DNA of 9,261 nucleotides from Actinomycetota bacterium (lineage in GTDB: Bacteria > Actinomycetota > Actinomycetes > Nanopelagicales > Nanopelagicaceae): positions 1 through 9,261 of the forward strand of contig CANIAV010000020.1 of the NCBI GenBank assembly GCA_947465365.1, read 5' to 3'. Shown piece by piece: positions 1 through 7,177 of the stretch. Made by a program: the position numbers and the translations under genes. The notes beneath the pieces were generated by a model. That model was not told the origin of the DNA and searched no databases. It was given only the letters and a program-made list of their open reading frames with translations. The stretch's first letter is position 1. Every line of letters begins with the position of its first letter.

Positions 1-682
1 GACCCATTCCGGTCTGTACACAATCAAAGACAAGCAGTACACCGTATTGGTTACACATCTCGCGCAAATGCTTTAAGTAACCGAAGGGCGGAACAATTAC
101 TCCGGCTTCGCCCATAATAGGTTCGACAATAACCATCGCAGTCTTTTTATTAACCGCTTTACGCATCGCGGTAATATCACCAAAAGTTACGTGTTTAATA
201 TCTTTTAGAAGCGGCTTAAAAGGATTGCGCTTACTTGGCTGGCCCGTCAAAGAGAGCGCACCCATCGTGCGTCCGTGAAATGCTCCCGATGTAGCAACAA
301 TCTTGAAACGTCCGGTCTTTCGCGATAATTTCAGAGCCGCTTCATTTGCTTCAGCTCCAGAATTGCAGAAGAAGACACGGGCATGTGGATCGCCAGTTAG
401 CTGCTGCAATTTACTGGCCAGCGCCAAACCCACCGGATGGCTATATAAATTACTGACATGCCCAAGCGTTGCAATCTGCTTAGAGACAGCGCGAACAATC
501 ACGGGATGTGCGTGTCCTAAAACATTTGTAGCAATACCGCCGAGGAAATCTAGGTACTTCTTGCCTGATGTATCGGTGACGATTGCGCCTTTTCCGGAAG
601 CGAGAGTTATCTTCGGCTCACCATAGTTATTTTGCATGACGTCAAGCCAGTTAAGTGAATTTTTTCCTTTAGATGTACTCAT
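1..682 (-). CDS. argD: Acetylornithine aminotransferase ArgD, 5' part only (cut by window edge)
   Basis: PLP-dependent class III aminotransferase that converts N-acetylglutamate semialdehyde to N-acetylornithine with glutamate as amino donor, in cytoplasmic arginine synthesis. The 227 visible residues are a bit over half of the roughly 400 usual for the family. Visible family landmarks are YLDFLGGIATNVLGHAHP (43-60), the phosphate-binding NSGAEAN (107-113), AFHGRTMGALS (134-144), VEPIMGEAGV (186-195) and VFDCVQTGMG (218-227). Asp220 is the expected partner of the PLP pyridine nitrogen. The catalytic lysine lies beyond the left edge. The next residue is Cys221, where the family motif normally has Glu (DEVQTG), which is odd. 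The ATG overlaps the argB stop as ATGA, so translation is probably coupled. A second Met at residue 16 is a less likely start because residues 1-15 fit the normal N-terminus. Identity is firm from motifs and the argCJB context. Confidence 0.95.
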   Translation of the reverse strand, partial: MSTSKGKNSLNWLDVMQNNYGEPKITLASGKGAIVTDTSGKKYLDFLGGIATNVLGHAHPVIVRAVSKQIATLGHVSNLYSHPVGLALASKLQQLTGDPHARVFFCNSGAEANEAALKLSRKTGRFKIVATSGAFHGRTMGALSLTGQPSKRNPFKPLLKDIKHVTFGDITAMRKAVNKKTAMVIVEPIMGEAGVIVPPFGYLKHLREMCNQYGVLLVFDCVQTGMG

Positions 683-1464
683 TTTGTCACCAGCGTTCCT
701 CCGTGATTATCCAAAGCCGCTGCGAATGCAGCCGGATCTGTCCCATCGATAATCCTGACAGCGCTAGCTCCACCGTTAATCGCATCTAAACAAGCTTGCA
801 CCTTTGGTGCCATACCTTCAGCGAAATTTCCCTTAATCGCTCCTAGTTCGGCAGCAGAAATTTCAGCAATAAGTGAGGAAGTATCGGGCCAAGAGCGATA
901 GATACCAGCAACATCGGTCATGATTATTAGACATTGTGCATCTAGCGCACCCGCGATCGCTGCCGCTGCTAAATCTGCATTTACATTCAAGCCACCTTTA
1001 AAGCTTTCATCGATTGCGATCGGTGAGATAACTGGCACCTGGCCGCCTTTTAGAGCGTTCTTAATGGCCTGTGGATTTACGGCAGTTATGACTCCTACTA
1101 AACCTAAATCTGCTGGTGTTCCATCTACTAACTTACGTAGCGGCTCTGCAATTAAAGATTCACTCGTGCGCCCAGATAGCGCTACTGCATTAACGCCGGC
1201 TTTCTGCAGCGATCTAGCTACTGCTGGCCCAACTTCTTCGGCCAGCACACGTTCTACAACTTCAAAGATCTCAGGTGTTGTAACGCGAAATCCACCGATA
1301 AATTCTGAAGTTATTTCTTCGGCCTTTAGCGCGGCATCAATTTGTGGGCCACCACCGTGAACAATAACTAAAGCTACTCCCTGGCTTTGCGCAGCGGCTA
1401 TCGCCTTGGCAAATGCCCCATTCTCATCTTGCATGGCATGGCCACCAAATTTAACGACGATCAC
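679..1464 (-). CDS. argB: Acetylglutamate kinase ArgB, short form, GTG start
   Basis: Amino acid kinase family enzyme that phosphorylates N-acetylglutamate with ATP, the second step of the acetylated arginine pathway. Its 261 residues show VKFGGHAM at 4-11 (Lys5 and the Gly loop), the HGGGP loop at 36-40, GFRVT at 58-62 with substrate-contacting Arg60, NVNAD at 160-164, TDVAGI at 183-188, and GMAPK ending at Lys221. The start is GTG at 1462-1464, overlapping the argJ stop as GTGA. The frame upstream stays open for only 15 codons before a stop at 1507-1509 and holds no ATG, GTG or TTG. The protein therefore begins at the first beta strand and lacks the N-terminal helix found in arginine-sensitive hexameric kinases. 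Its end (DNHGGTLV) also lacks the usual E-[IL]-F-T-x-x-G-[IL]-G-T-M type ending. Both features resemble the 258-residue, arginine-insensitive E. coli dimer. Insensitivity is an inference. Confidence 0.96.
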   Translation of the reverse strand: MIVVKFGGHAMQDENGAFAKAIAAAQSQGVALVIVHGGGPQIDAALKAEEITSEFIGGFRVTTPEIFEVVERVLAEEVGPAVARSLQKAGVNAVALSGRTSESLIAEPLRKLVDGTPADLGLVGVITAVNPQAIKNALKGGQVPVISPIAIDESFKGGLNVNADLAAAAIAGALDAQCLIIMTDVAGIYRSWPDTSSLIAEISAAELGAIKGNFAEGMAPKVQACLDAINGGASAVRIIDGTDPAAFAAALDNHGGTLVTK

Positions 1465-2603
1465 GTTGCGTATGCCGAATTCTCGTGAACATAATCGTGC
1501 GATAGATCATTTGTATAAACCGTGGCGCTAGCGCCACCAACCTTGAGATCGATATCGATAGAAACTAAGCGATTGGTAAAGGAAACCAGATTGCGATCGA
1601 CAAATGGGGCGCTGGATTTAGCTACCTGCACTCCGTTTAAAGTCACATCAATATCTAGTGGATTCAGTTGTGCTCTTGCAGTACCAACTGCGGCCAGAAC
1701 GCGACCCCAATTGGGATCTCCTCCGAAGATGGCGCATTTCAATAGATTATTGCGGGCGCAGGCGCGCGCTACTTCTACCGCATCAGATTCTGACGCTGCA
1801 CCGCTAACTTTTATCGCTACCGTCTTGGTGGACCCTTCGGCATCTGCAATCAATTGTTGCGAGAGCGAACCACAAACGCTCATTAGCGATTCTTCGAGTT
1901 CGGTCTCAGATGGCGCAAAGCCGCTGGCACCAGAGCCCATCAATAGAACAGTGTCATTAGTTGATGTGCATCCGTCTGAATCAATTCGATTATAAGTACG
2001 GTCACAAATCCGTTGAAAAATCTCTTGCGCCGAATCTGGCAAAATCGCATCTGTCATAACTACAGATAACATAGTTGCTAGCGCTGGCGCCAGCATGCCA
2101 GCTCCCTTAGCAACCCCAGAGACCTCGAACTTCTCTGATTTAAAGTTTGCTATTTTGGCCACGCTATCTGTTGTCATAATCGCTTTGGCAACTTCCTCCA
2201 GAGCGTTCTGGTGAAGTCCTTTAGCGATGAGATCAATGCCGGAGATGATTTTCTGCATCGGCAATAGTTCGCCAATTAAGCCCGTGGAACAAACAACTAC
2301 TTCGCCAGATGAAATATTAAGTACTTCGCCGACGTGTTCAGCTGTCTTATGTGTATCGGCAAACCCTTGCGGTCCAGTACAGGCATTTGCTCCGCCCGAA
2401 TTTAATATTGCAGCACGGACGATCTTCTCTTTTGTTACCTGCTTGCTCCATATGACGGGTGCGGCAACTACTTGATTGGATGTGTAGACAGCCGCTGCAT
2501 CAAAGAGCGGTCCATTATTTACAATTAGCGTCAGATCTAGCGCCCCAGAACTCTTTAGGCCCGCGGCGCAAGATGCGGCAGTAAAGCCATTTGGTAACTT
2601 CAT
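1461..2603 (-). CDS. argJ: Glutamate N-acetyltransferase / amino-acid acetyltransferase ArgJ
   Basis: Ornithine acetyltransferase that moves the acetyl group from N-acetylornithine to glutamate, recycling it in the cyclic arginine pathway. Some members also acetylate glutamate from acetyl-CoA, and the sequence alone does not decide which type this is. The 380-residue precursor has the family's self-cleavage site, LAPALATMLS at 171-180: cutting between Ala176 and Thr177 would give alpha and beta chains with Thr177 as nucleophile. STGLIGE (106-112) supplies the expected oxyanion-hole residues. MTTDS (143-147), DSDGCTSTNDTVLLMGSG (208-225) and FGGDPNWGRV (293-302) are further family blocks, and the C-terminus TNDLSHDYVHENSAYAT is typical. 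The ATG overlaps the argC stop (ATGA), with AAGG nine bases upstream as a modest ribosome site. Presence of ArgJ explains acetyl recycling without argE. Full family length with no lesions. Confidence 0.97.
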   Translation of the reverse strand: MKLPNGFTAASCAAGLKSSGALDLTLIVNNGPLFDAAAVYTSNQVVAAPVIWSKQVTKEKIVRAAILNSGGANACTGPQGFADTHKTAEHVGEVLNISSGEVVVCSTGLIGELLPMQKIISGIDLIAKGLHQNALEEVAKAIMTTDSVAKIANFKSEKFEVSGVAKGAGMLAPALATMLSVVMTDAILPDSAQEIFQRICDRTYNRIDSDGCTSTNDTVLLMGSGASGFAPSETELEESLMSVCGSLSQQLIADAEGSTKTVAIKVSGAASESDAVEVARACARNNLLKCAIFGGDPNWGRVLAAVGTARAQLNPLDIDVTLNGVQVAKSSAPFVDRNLVSFTNRLVSIDIDLKVGGASATVYTNDLSHDYVHENSAYAT

Positions 2604-3619
2604 GCGCCAATACCTTGACCGGTGAGCCCTAAGTTCTCCTTCAAGCCACAGATAATGTTGGCATTTTGAATTGCTTGCCCAGCAGCTCCTTTTACCAAAT
2701 TATCAATAGCCACGCTTACAACTAGGCGATTGGTGTGATCGTCAACGGCTACCTGTATTGCAACAAAATTACTTCCCAGAACTGAAGCTGTCTTAGGCAT
2801 CTGACCTTCGGGAAGCAGATGAACAAATTCCTCTTTTGCGTAGGCCTTCTCATATGCGTTGCGCACTTGCTTTAAATCTATACCGGCCTTTAATTTCATG
2901 GTTATTGTCGCCAAAATTCCGCGCGGCATTGGAGCTAATATCGGTGTCAAGGAAACCTTCGTCTCTTCACCAGTGGAACGGATAATCGCTTCTTCAATCT
3001 CCGGAGTATGTTGATGTACTCCACCGAATTTATAAGAAGTCAGATTTCCCATGACCTCACTTGCAATCAGATTGATCTTTGCGCTGCGGCCCGCCCCAGT
3101 TGTTCCGGATGCGGCAACAACTACGACATCGCTGACATCGGCTATTTGCGCAGAAGGTGCCACACCGAGAGCAATTGCAGTTGCGTAACAACCCGGGTTT
3201 GCCACTTTGCTAGATTTTGCAATCAGATCACGTGCACCTGGCAGTTCAGGGGCGCCATATGTCCATGTACCTGCGTGATCGCCGCCGTAATACTTTTCCC
3301 ACTTTGTGGAGTCTTCTAAACGGTAATCGGCACCTAAATCAACGATCTTTGCCTTCGGGTTCAGTGAGGCAATTACTTTTGCGCTCTCGCCATGAGGTAG
3401 CGCTAGGAAGATAAGTTCGCAGCAATCAAAGTCACTTGCGGCAAAAGCGCTAAATTTCTTACCCGCATAGCTAACTAATTGCGGATGTACCGATGTAATC
3501 GTCTCGCCTGCGTTGGAATGGGCGGTGACAGTGCAGACTTCAAATTCCGGGTGGCCCGCTAATAAACGCAGCAGCTCTCCCCCGGCATAGCCGCTAGCTC
3601 CAATGACACCGATCTTCAT
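2600..3619 (-). CDS. argC: N-acetyl-gamma-glutamyl-phosphate reductase ArgC
   Basis: NADPH-dependent reductase that converts N-acetylglutamyl phosphate to the semialdehyde, the third step of arginine synthesis. It has 339 residues. The N-terminal nucleotide-binding fold starts with GVIGASGYAGGELLRLL (4-20). The catalytic cysteine is Cys144 in VANPGCYATA (139-148). SGTTGAGR (171-178), GGVHQHTPEIEE with the family's catalytic histidine (199-210) and APMPRGIL (229-236) complete the signature. It is first in the argCJBD run. No Shine-Dalgarno sequence precedes the ATG. Instead a TACAGT -10-like hexamer ends seven bases before it, which suits a leaderless transcript beginning at the start codon. 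Two ARG-box-like palindromes lie just upstream, so repression by ArgR with arginine is expected. The argR gene is not in this window. Start choice is supported by the Rossmann strand beginning at residue 2. Confidence 0.97.
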   Translation of the reverse strand: MKIGVIGASGYAGGELLRLLAGHPEFEVCTVTAHSNAGETITSVHPQLVSYAGKKFSAFAASDFDCCELIFLALPHGESAKVIASLNPKAKIVDLGADYRLEDSTKWEKYYGGDHAGTWTYGAPELPGARDLIAKSSKVANPGCYATAIALGVAPSAQIADVSDVVVVAASGTTGAGRSAKINLIASEVMGNLTSYKFGGVHQHTPEIEEAIIRSTGEETKVSLTPILAPMPRGILATITMKLKAGIDLKQVRNAYEKAYAKEEFVHLLPEGQMPKTASVLGSNFVAIQVAVDDHTNRLVVSVAIDNLVKGAAGQAIQNANIICGLKENLGLTGQGIGA

Positions 3620-3625
3620 GGGGTG

Positions 3626-3631
3626 ACTGTA
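3626..3631 (-). promoter_or_regulatory. Candidate -10 element of argC, leaderless-type spacing
   Basis: Reading in the direction of argC, TACAGT matches the TANNNT form of actinobacterial -10 elements and is followed by exactly six bases (CACCCC) and then the ATG. A transcript starting about seven bases after the -10 would begin at or next to the A of the start codon. No ribosome site is present in the gap, which agrees with leaderless translation. No good -35 hexamer is seen at 16-18 bp. The assignment rests on position and spacing only. Confidence 0.55.
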
Positions 3632-3646
3632 GCATAATTATGCGCT
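3629..3646. promoter_or_regulatory. Candidate ArgR operator (ARG box 1, promoter-proximal)
   Basis: The centre is a perfect 12-bp palindrome, GCATAATTATGC, at 3632-3643, in the GCAT-N4-ATGC layout that I recall for mycobacterial ArgR operators. Taken as a standard 18-bp ARG box it overlaps the argC -10 hexamer, so a bound repressor would block RNA polymerase. It lies directly in front of the arginine operon, which makes ArgR the natural reader. This is inferred from the pattern; no binding data are available. Confidence 0.6.
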
Positions 3647-3648
3647 AT

Positions 3649-3666
3649 CATGCATATTTATACAGA
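3649..3666. promoter_or_regulatory. Candidate ArgR operator (ARG box 2, distal)
   Basis: The core GCATATTTATAC at 3652-3663 is palindromic except for one base pair (GCAT-ATTT-ATAC) and has the same 4-4-4 layout as box 1. The two centres are 20 bp apart, so two 18-bp boxes would be separated by 2 bp, the paired arrangement usual for ArgR hexamers, which bind two boxes on one DNA face. It covers where a -35 would sit and reaches almost to the pheT stop codon. It is weaker than box 1. Confidence 0.5.
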
Positions 3667-3667
3667 A

Positions 3668-6124
3668 TCAGTTAGTACGTAGGACCGCTCCGGTGGCCTT
3701 CGCAGCTGCCACAACAGCCGCTTCACGCATAGCCGACACTTCAGCCCCCGTAAGAGTTCGATCAGAAGCGCGGAAAGTAAGGGTAAAGGCAAGCGAAATC
3801 TTGCCGTCACCGATCTTGTCGTAACGATCAAAGAGGGTGATTGATTCAAGTAGCTCACCGGCGCCGGCGCGAAGTGCGCTTTCTACATCTTGGGCAGAGA
3901 CCGAACTATCCACGATAAGTGCAACATCCTGCACCGCCGCGGGCATCGTGCCGACGCGCAATGGGCGGACAATATCTGAATCAGGTAGAGCGCTTAATCC
4001 AACAGCAAAGGCAACGCTACGTTCTGGCAGACCATACTTTGCAATAATCCGTGGATGAATTTCTCCAGCATGTGCGACCGCTTTACCGTCCACAATTAAT
4101 TCAGCACATCGCCCAGGATGCCAAGGTGCAAAATCAGAACGCTTTATCGTCCATTGCAAATTGCATAACTGCAAAATATCTTGGGCATAAGCGATGGCAT
4201 CTTGCCAGTTATAGCTACGCGCCTTACCTTGCCAATCTTCACTTTCAGTTTTGCCTACGAGTAGACCTGCGACGTGAAATGCTTGTGGTGGCACGCTGGC
4301 ATAAATGGCGGCAATAATTTTCGCATCAGGGCGAGAACCAATTTCTGGCGATACTGCAGGAGTTAACTTCTGCGAGCTTCTGAAAATAGAACCCATTTCA
4401 AAGATTGCAAAATCCTTGGCGCCGCGGCTGATGTTACGAGCAGCCACCTCAATTAAACCTGGCACCAAATGAACGCGCATAAGTGGTGATTCTTCAGACA
4501 TTGGATTTGCGATGCGATATGTTGCCGCGCGATCGCCGACAAATCCCATCTGGTCAATCGTCTCTTGATTGGTAAATGGAAAGGTTTGAACCTCCGCTAA
4601 GCCACGGGCGGCTAGCATCGCAGCAATTGCGCGGCGCCGCTTTTGGGTTGGCGTGAGGCTGGCGTGCTTAGGTCGTGGCGGCAAAATTGATGGGATCTTG
4701 TCATAACCGATCATGCGCGCAACTTCTTCGGCCAAATCTGTCTGTGTTAATAAATCAGAGCGCCATGCTGGCGGATCAACGGTGAAGCTCTTCTCATCGA
4801 CGTCGCAGCCAATAACACGAAGGACGCGGGCGATCTCATCTTTAGATACCTCAAGCCCCAGTAACTTGGGGATAAATGCGGGATCTAACTTTATAACCGG
4901 CGCATATTTCGGCTCTCCCGCAACCACAGTTGCAACGTGAACGGCAGAACTGTGAGCAGTGAGCAGTTGAACAAATCGCGCCGATGCAAATTCAGCAAGG
5001 CTGGGATCAACGCTGCGTTCTAAGCGGCGGGATGCTTCAGAAGATAATTTGTGGCGGCGTGAATTTCTAGCTACACAAACTGGATCAAAGCGAACTGCTT
5101 CGAGTGCAATATCTGTCGTGCTCTCTGAAATCTCAGATGACTGCCCACCCATGGTGCCGGCCAGCGCAAGTGGTTGTTTATCATCACAAACCATCAAATC
5201 ATCTGGATCTAGTTGTCGTACCTGACCATCAAGAGTTGTAAATGACTGACCTTTACCTGCACGTTTAATAGTTAAGCCACCAGAGATCTTCGCCTTATCA
5301 AATGCATGCAGCGGTTGACCGAGTTCGAGCATCACATAGTTGGTTACATCTACAACTAATGAGATAGAGCGCATCCCCATCTTTTCGATACGACGGCGCA
5401 TCCACATCGGCGTCTTGGCCGATGGATCAAAGTTGGAGAGTGTTCGTAAATAAAAGACTGACGCGGTTTTGGGATCTTCGATCTTTGCCGTAACACCTTT
5501 ACCAGTATCGGAAAAAGTAATCTTGCGCAGAGCATCCACTGGATCTGAATATTTAAGGTTTAGTGAACCGGCAACTTCGCGCGCCACACCACGGATGCTA
5601 AGGGCATAACCACGATCAGGGTTTACTGCAATATCAAATATGGTGTCGTTAATTTCCAAACCAGCTATTGCATCAGCACCAATTTCAACATCGCCTTCGG
5701 CAAAGACCATGATCCCTGAATGATCATCGCCAAGTCCGAGTTCACGCGAAGAACAGATCATTCCGTTGGAGGTCTTGCCGTAAGTCTCGCGAGCTGCGAT
5801 ATGGAAATCACCCGGTAGGACTGCACCAGGCAGCGCTGCAACAACCAAGTCGCCAACCGCAAAATTAGTTGCTCCACAAATTACATAGCGGGTTTCTTTC
5901 TCACCACAATCTAGTCCAACGTAGCGAATCGGTTTCTTGAATTCGGTAATCTCTTCAATCGATAAGACCTTGGCGAATTTAAGCGGCCCAGTTAGCCCAG
6001 CGCCAGCTTCGATTATCTCTTCAACTTCGAAGCCAACCCGAATCAAACCATCTGAGATTTCTTCTGCAGTTATATTCGTTGGAATCTCAACGAATTCACG
6101 GAGCCACGATAAAGGTGCGCGCAT
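3668..6124 (-). CDS. pheT: Phenylalanine--tRNA ligase beta subunit PheT
   Basis: Beta chain of the cytoplasmic (alpha-beta)2 phenylalanyl-tRNA synthetase. It binds tRNA and edits mischarged Tyr-tRNA(Phe). Its 818 residues are full length and show the bacterial domain order: an N-terminal part, an EMAP-type OB-fold tRNA-binding domain (about 40-150, with VICGATNFAVGD at 81-92 and SNGMICSSRELGL at 119-131), the B3/B4 editing domain (about 210-400, with VVDVTNYVMLELGQPLHAFD at 257-276, including the editing-site His273), the B5 domain (about 405-480, ending DLAEEVARMIGYDKIP), a catalytically inactive synthetase-like core, and a C-terminal FDX-ACB anticodon-binding domain (about 724-817, with RVGTMPAAVQDVAL at 723-736 and FTLTFRASDRTLT at 780-792). 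The ATG follows the pheS TAA with no spacer (TAAATG), so equal production by translational coupling is likely. No missing domain or frameshift is seen. Confidence 0.98.
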   Translation of the reverse strand: MRAPLSWLREFVEIPTNITAEEISDGLIRVGFEVEEIIEAGAGLTGPLKFAKVLSIEEITEFKKPIRYVGLDCGEKETRYVICGATNFAVGDLVVAALPGAVLPGDFHIAARETYGKTSNGMICSSRELGLGDDHSGIMVFAEGDVEIGADAIAGLEINDTIFDIAVNPDRGYALSIRGVAREVAGSLNLKYSDPVDALRKITFSDTGKGVTAKIEDPKTASVFYLRTLSNFDPSAKTPMWMRRRIEKMGMRSISLVVDVTNYVMLELGQPLHAFDKAKISGGLTIKRAGKGQSFTTLDGQVRQLDPDDLMVCDDKQPLALAGTMGGQSSEISESTTDIALEAVRFDPVCVARNSRRHKLSSEASRRLERSVDPSLAEFASARFVQLLTAHSSAVHVATVVAGEPKYAPVIKLDPAFIPKLLGLEVSKDEIARVLRVIGCDVDEKSFTVDPPAWRSDLLTQTDLAEEVARMIGYDKIPSILPPRPKHASLTPTQKRRRAIAAMLAARGLAEVQTFPFTNQETIDQMGFVGDRAATYRIANPMSEESPLMRVHLVPGLIEVAARNISRGAKDFAIFEMGSIFRSSQKLTPAVSPEIGSRPDAKIIAAIYASVPPQAFHVAGLLVGKTESEDWQGKARSYNWQDAIAYAQDILQLCNLQWTIKRSDFAPWHPGRCAELIVDGKAVAHAGEIHPRIIAKYGLPERSVAFAVGLSALPDSDIVRPLRVGTMPAAVQDVALIVDSSVSAQDVESALRAGAGELLESITLFDRYDKIGDGKISLAFTLTFRASDRTLTGAEVSAMREAAVVAAAKATGAVLRTN

Positions 6125-7132
6125 TTATAGACCTACTCCGAATTGGCGAGTAAAGCGCAGATCGCCTTCAACGATGTCATGCATATCAGTTACGTTATGG
6201 CGCACCATCAGCGTACGTTCCAGACCCATACCAAATGCAAAGCCGCTATAAATTTCAGTGTCGATGCCGCATGTTTGTAGAACTATTGGATTTACCATGC
6301 CGCAGCCGCCCCACTCGATCCAGCGACCGTTAAAGAAGATATCGACTTCCGCACTGGGTTCGGTAAAGGGAAAGAACGACGGGCGAAGTCGAGTTGTGAC
6401 ATCTGGGCCAAACATCGCTTGCGCAAAGTTATCGAGCGTTCCTTTGAGATGGGCCATGGTGATGCCCTTATCTACTACTAACCCTTCCACCTGATGAAAT
6501 ACCGGGCTATGGGTTGCATCTAACTCATCGGCGCGAAAGGTGCGCCCCGGGCAGATCATGTAGATAGGTGGTTCGTGCTGGAGCATCGAACGAATTTGAA
6601 CCGGTGAAGTTTGGGTACGTAAAACCATTCCAGAGCCAACTGGTTCGATATAGAAAGTATCTTGCATAGTTCGAGCAGGATGATCTGCTGGGATGTTTAG
6701 CGCATCGAAGTTAAGCCAACCCGATTCAAGTTCTGGGCCTTCCTCAACGCTATAGCCCTGTTCGATAAAGAAATCACTAATTTCATTTTTAATTATCGAA
6801 ATTGGGTGAAGACCGCCACGATGAGAACGATTGACGGGCAGAGTTATATCGACGATCTCTTCCAGTAAAACTTTGGCATCGCGTTCTGCCTCTAACTTTG
6901 CTGTTGCCACCTGAAGTGCCGCGGTAATCGCAGCTTTACCCTCGCCGATAATCTTGCCGGCGCTGGCTTTCTCATCTGCCGCCATTGAGCCAAGGGCACG
7001 ATTAGCTAGCGAGATATCTGCTTTGTCGCCAAGATGTGCCAAGCGCGCAGCCTTTAACTCATCTAAATCTTTGGCTGATGCAAAGGCCGTTTCGGCAGCA
7101 GCGATCCAACGCTTTATATCTGCCGGATTCAT
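6125..7132 (-). CDS. pheS: Phenylalanine--tRNA ligase alpha subunit PheS
   Basis: Catalytic alpha chain of phenylalanyl-tRNA synthetase, joining Phe to tRNA(Phe) with ATP. Its 335 residues begin with a helical tRNA-binding arm (about 1-90), followed by the class II core: GGLHPISIIKNEISDFF (106-122, motif 1 region), NFDALNIPADHPAR (141-154), LRTQTSPVQIR (171-181), the motif 2 block PGRTFRADELDATHSPVFHQVEG (195-217), FPFTEPSAEVD (254-264), and motif 3 GFAFGMGLER (297-306). The ATG at 7130-7132 is the only plausible start, because a stop lies in frame at 7142-7144 and the three intervening codons are Asn, Ser and Arg. There is no useful Shine-Dalgarno sequence. TAGAAT sits six bases before the ATG, as at argC, suggesting its own leaderless promoter. 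The 45-nt gap to the methyltransferase gene shows no T-box or other long leader. Confidence 0.98.
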   Translation of the reverse strand: MNPADIKRWIAAAETAFASAKDLDELKAARLAHLGDKADISLANRALGSMAADEKASAGKIIGEGKAAITAALQVATAKLEAERDAKVLLEEIVDITLPVNRSHRGGLHPISIIKNEISDFFIEQGYSVEEGPELESGWLNFDALNIPADHPARTMQDTFYIEPVGSGMVLRTQTSPVQIRSMLQHEPPIYMICPGRTFRADELDATHSPVFHQVEGLVVDKGITMAHLKGTLDNFAQAMFGPDVTTRLRPSFFPFTEPSAEVDIFFNGRWIEWGGCGMVNPIVLQTCGIDTEIYSGFAFGMGLERTLMVRHNVTDMHDIVEGDLRFTRQFGVGL

Positions 7133-7138
7133 GCGGGA

Positions 7139-7144
7139 ATTCTA
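7139..7144 (-). promoter_or_regulatory. Candidate -10 element of pheS, leaderless-type spacing
   Basis: In the direction of pheS, TAGAAT differs from TATAAT at one base and is followed by six bases (TCCCGC) and the ATG. The expected transcription start falls at the start codon. The spacing is the same as at argC, the other gene here with no ribosome site. A -35 match is poor (CTCATA at 17 bp). Support is by position and pattern only. Confidence 0.55.
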
Positions 7145-7177
7145 ACCTGCTCGGCTTGCCCTATGAGGGATATTTGC

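Noticed and set aside
303..626. Plus-strand open frames throughout the window (for example 303-626, 920-1360, 1522-1995, 7242-7586)
   Set aside because: All are antisense to well-supported genes, have low-complexity Ser/Ala/Pro-rich translations, and show no recognisable family or ribosome site.
1522..1537. Perfect 16-bp palindrome GTGGCGCTAGCGCCAC inside argJ
   Set aside because: It lies within the coding sequence for GGASAT near the 3' end. With 8-bp arms and no loop, roughly one such palindrome is expected per several windows of this size, and Ala/Gly codons favour it.
2083..2094. 12-bp palindrome GCTGGCGCCAGC near the ArgJ self-cleavage site
   Set aside because: It is explained by codons for the conserved LAPAL stretch and is short enough to arise by chance.
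3658..3858. Short minus-strand frame overlapping the 3' end of pheT
   Set aside because: It lies wholly or almost wholly within the FDX-ACB coding region in another frame and resembles no known protein.
7159..7169. Small inverted repeat CCCT-ATG-AGGG between the methyltransferase gene and pheS
   Set aside because: A stem of only 4 bp with no U tract. Too small for a terminator or attenuator.
7133..7177. Possible T-box or Phe leader-peptide attenuator before pheS
   Set aside because: The gap is only 45 nt, has no T-box motif, no run of Phe codons and no terminator hairpin.
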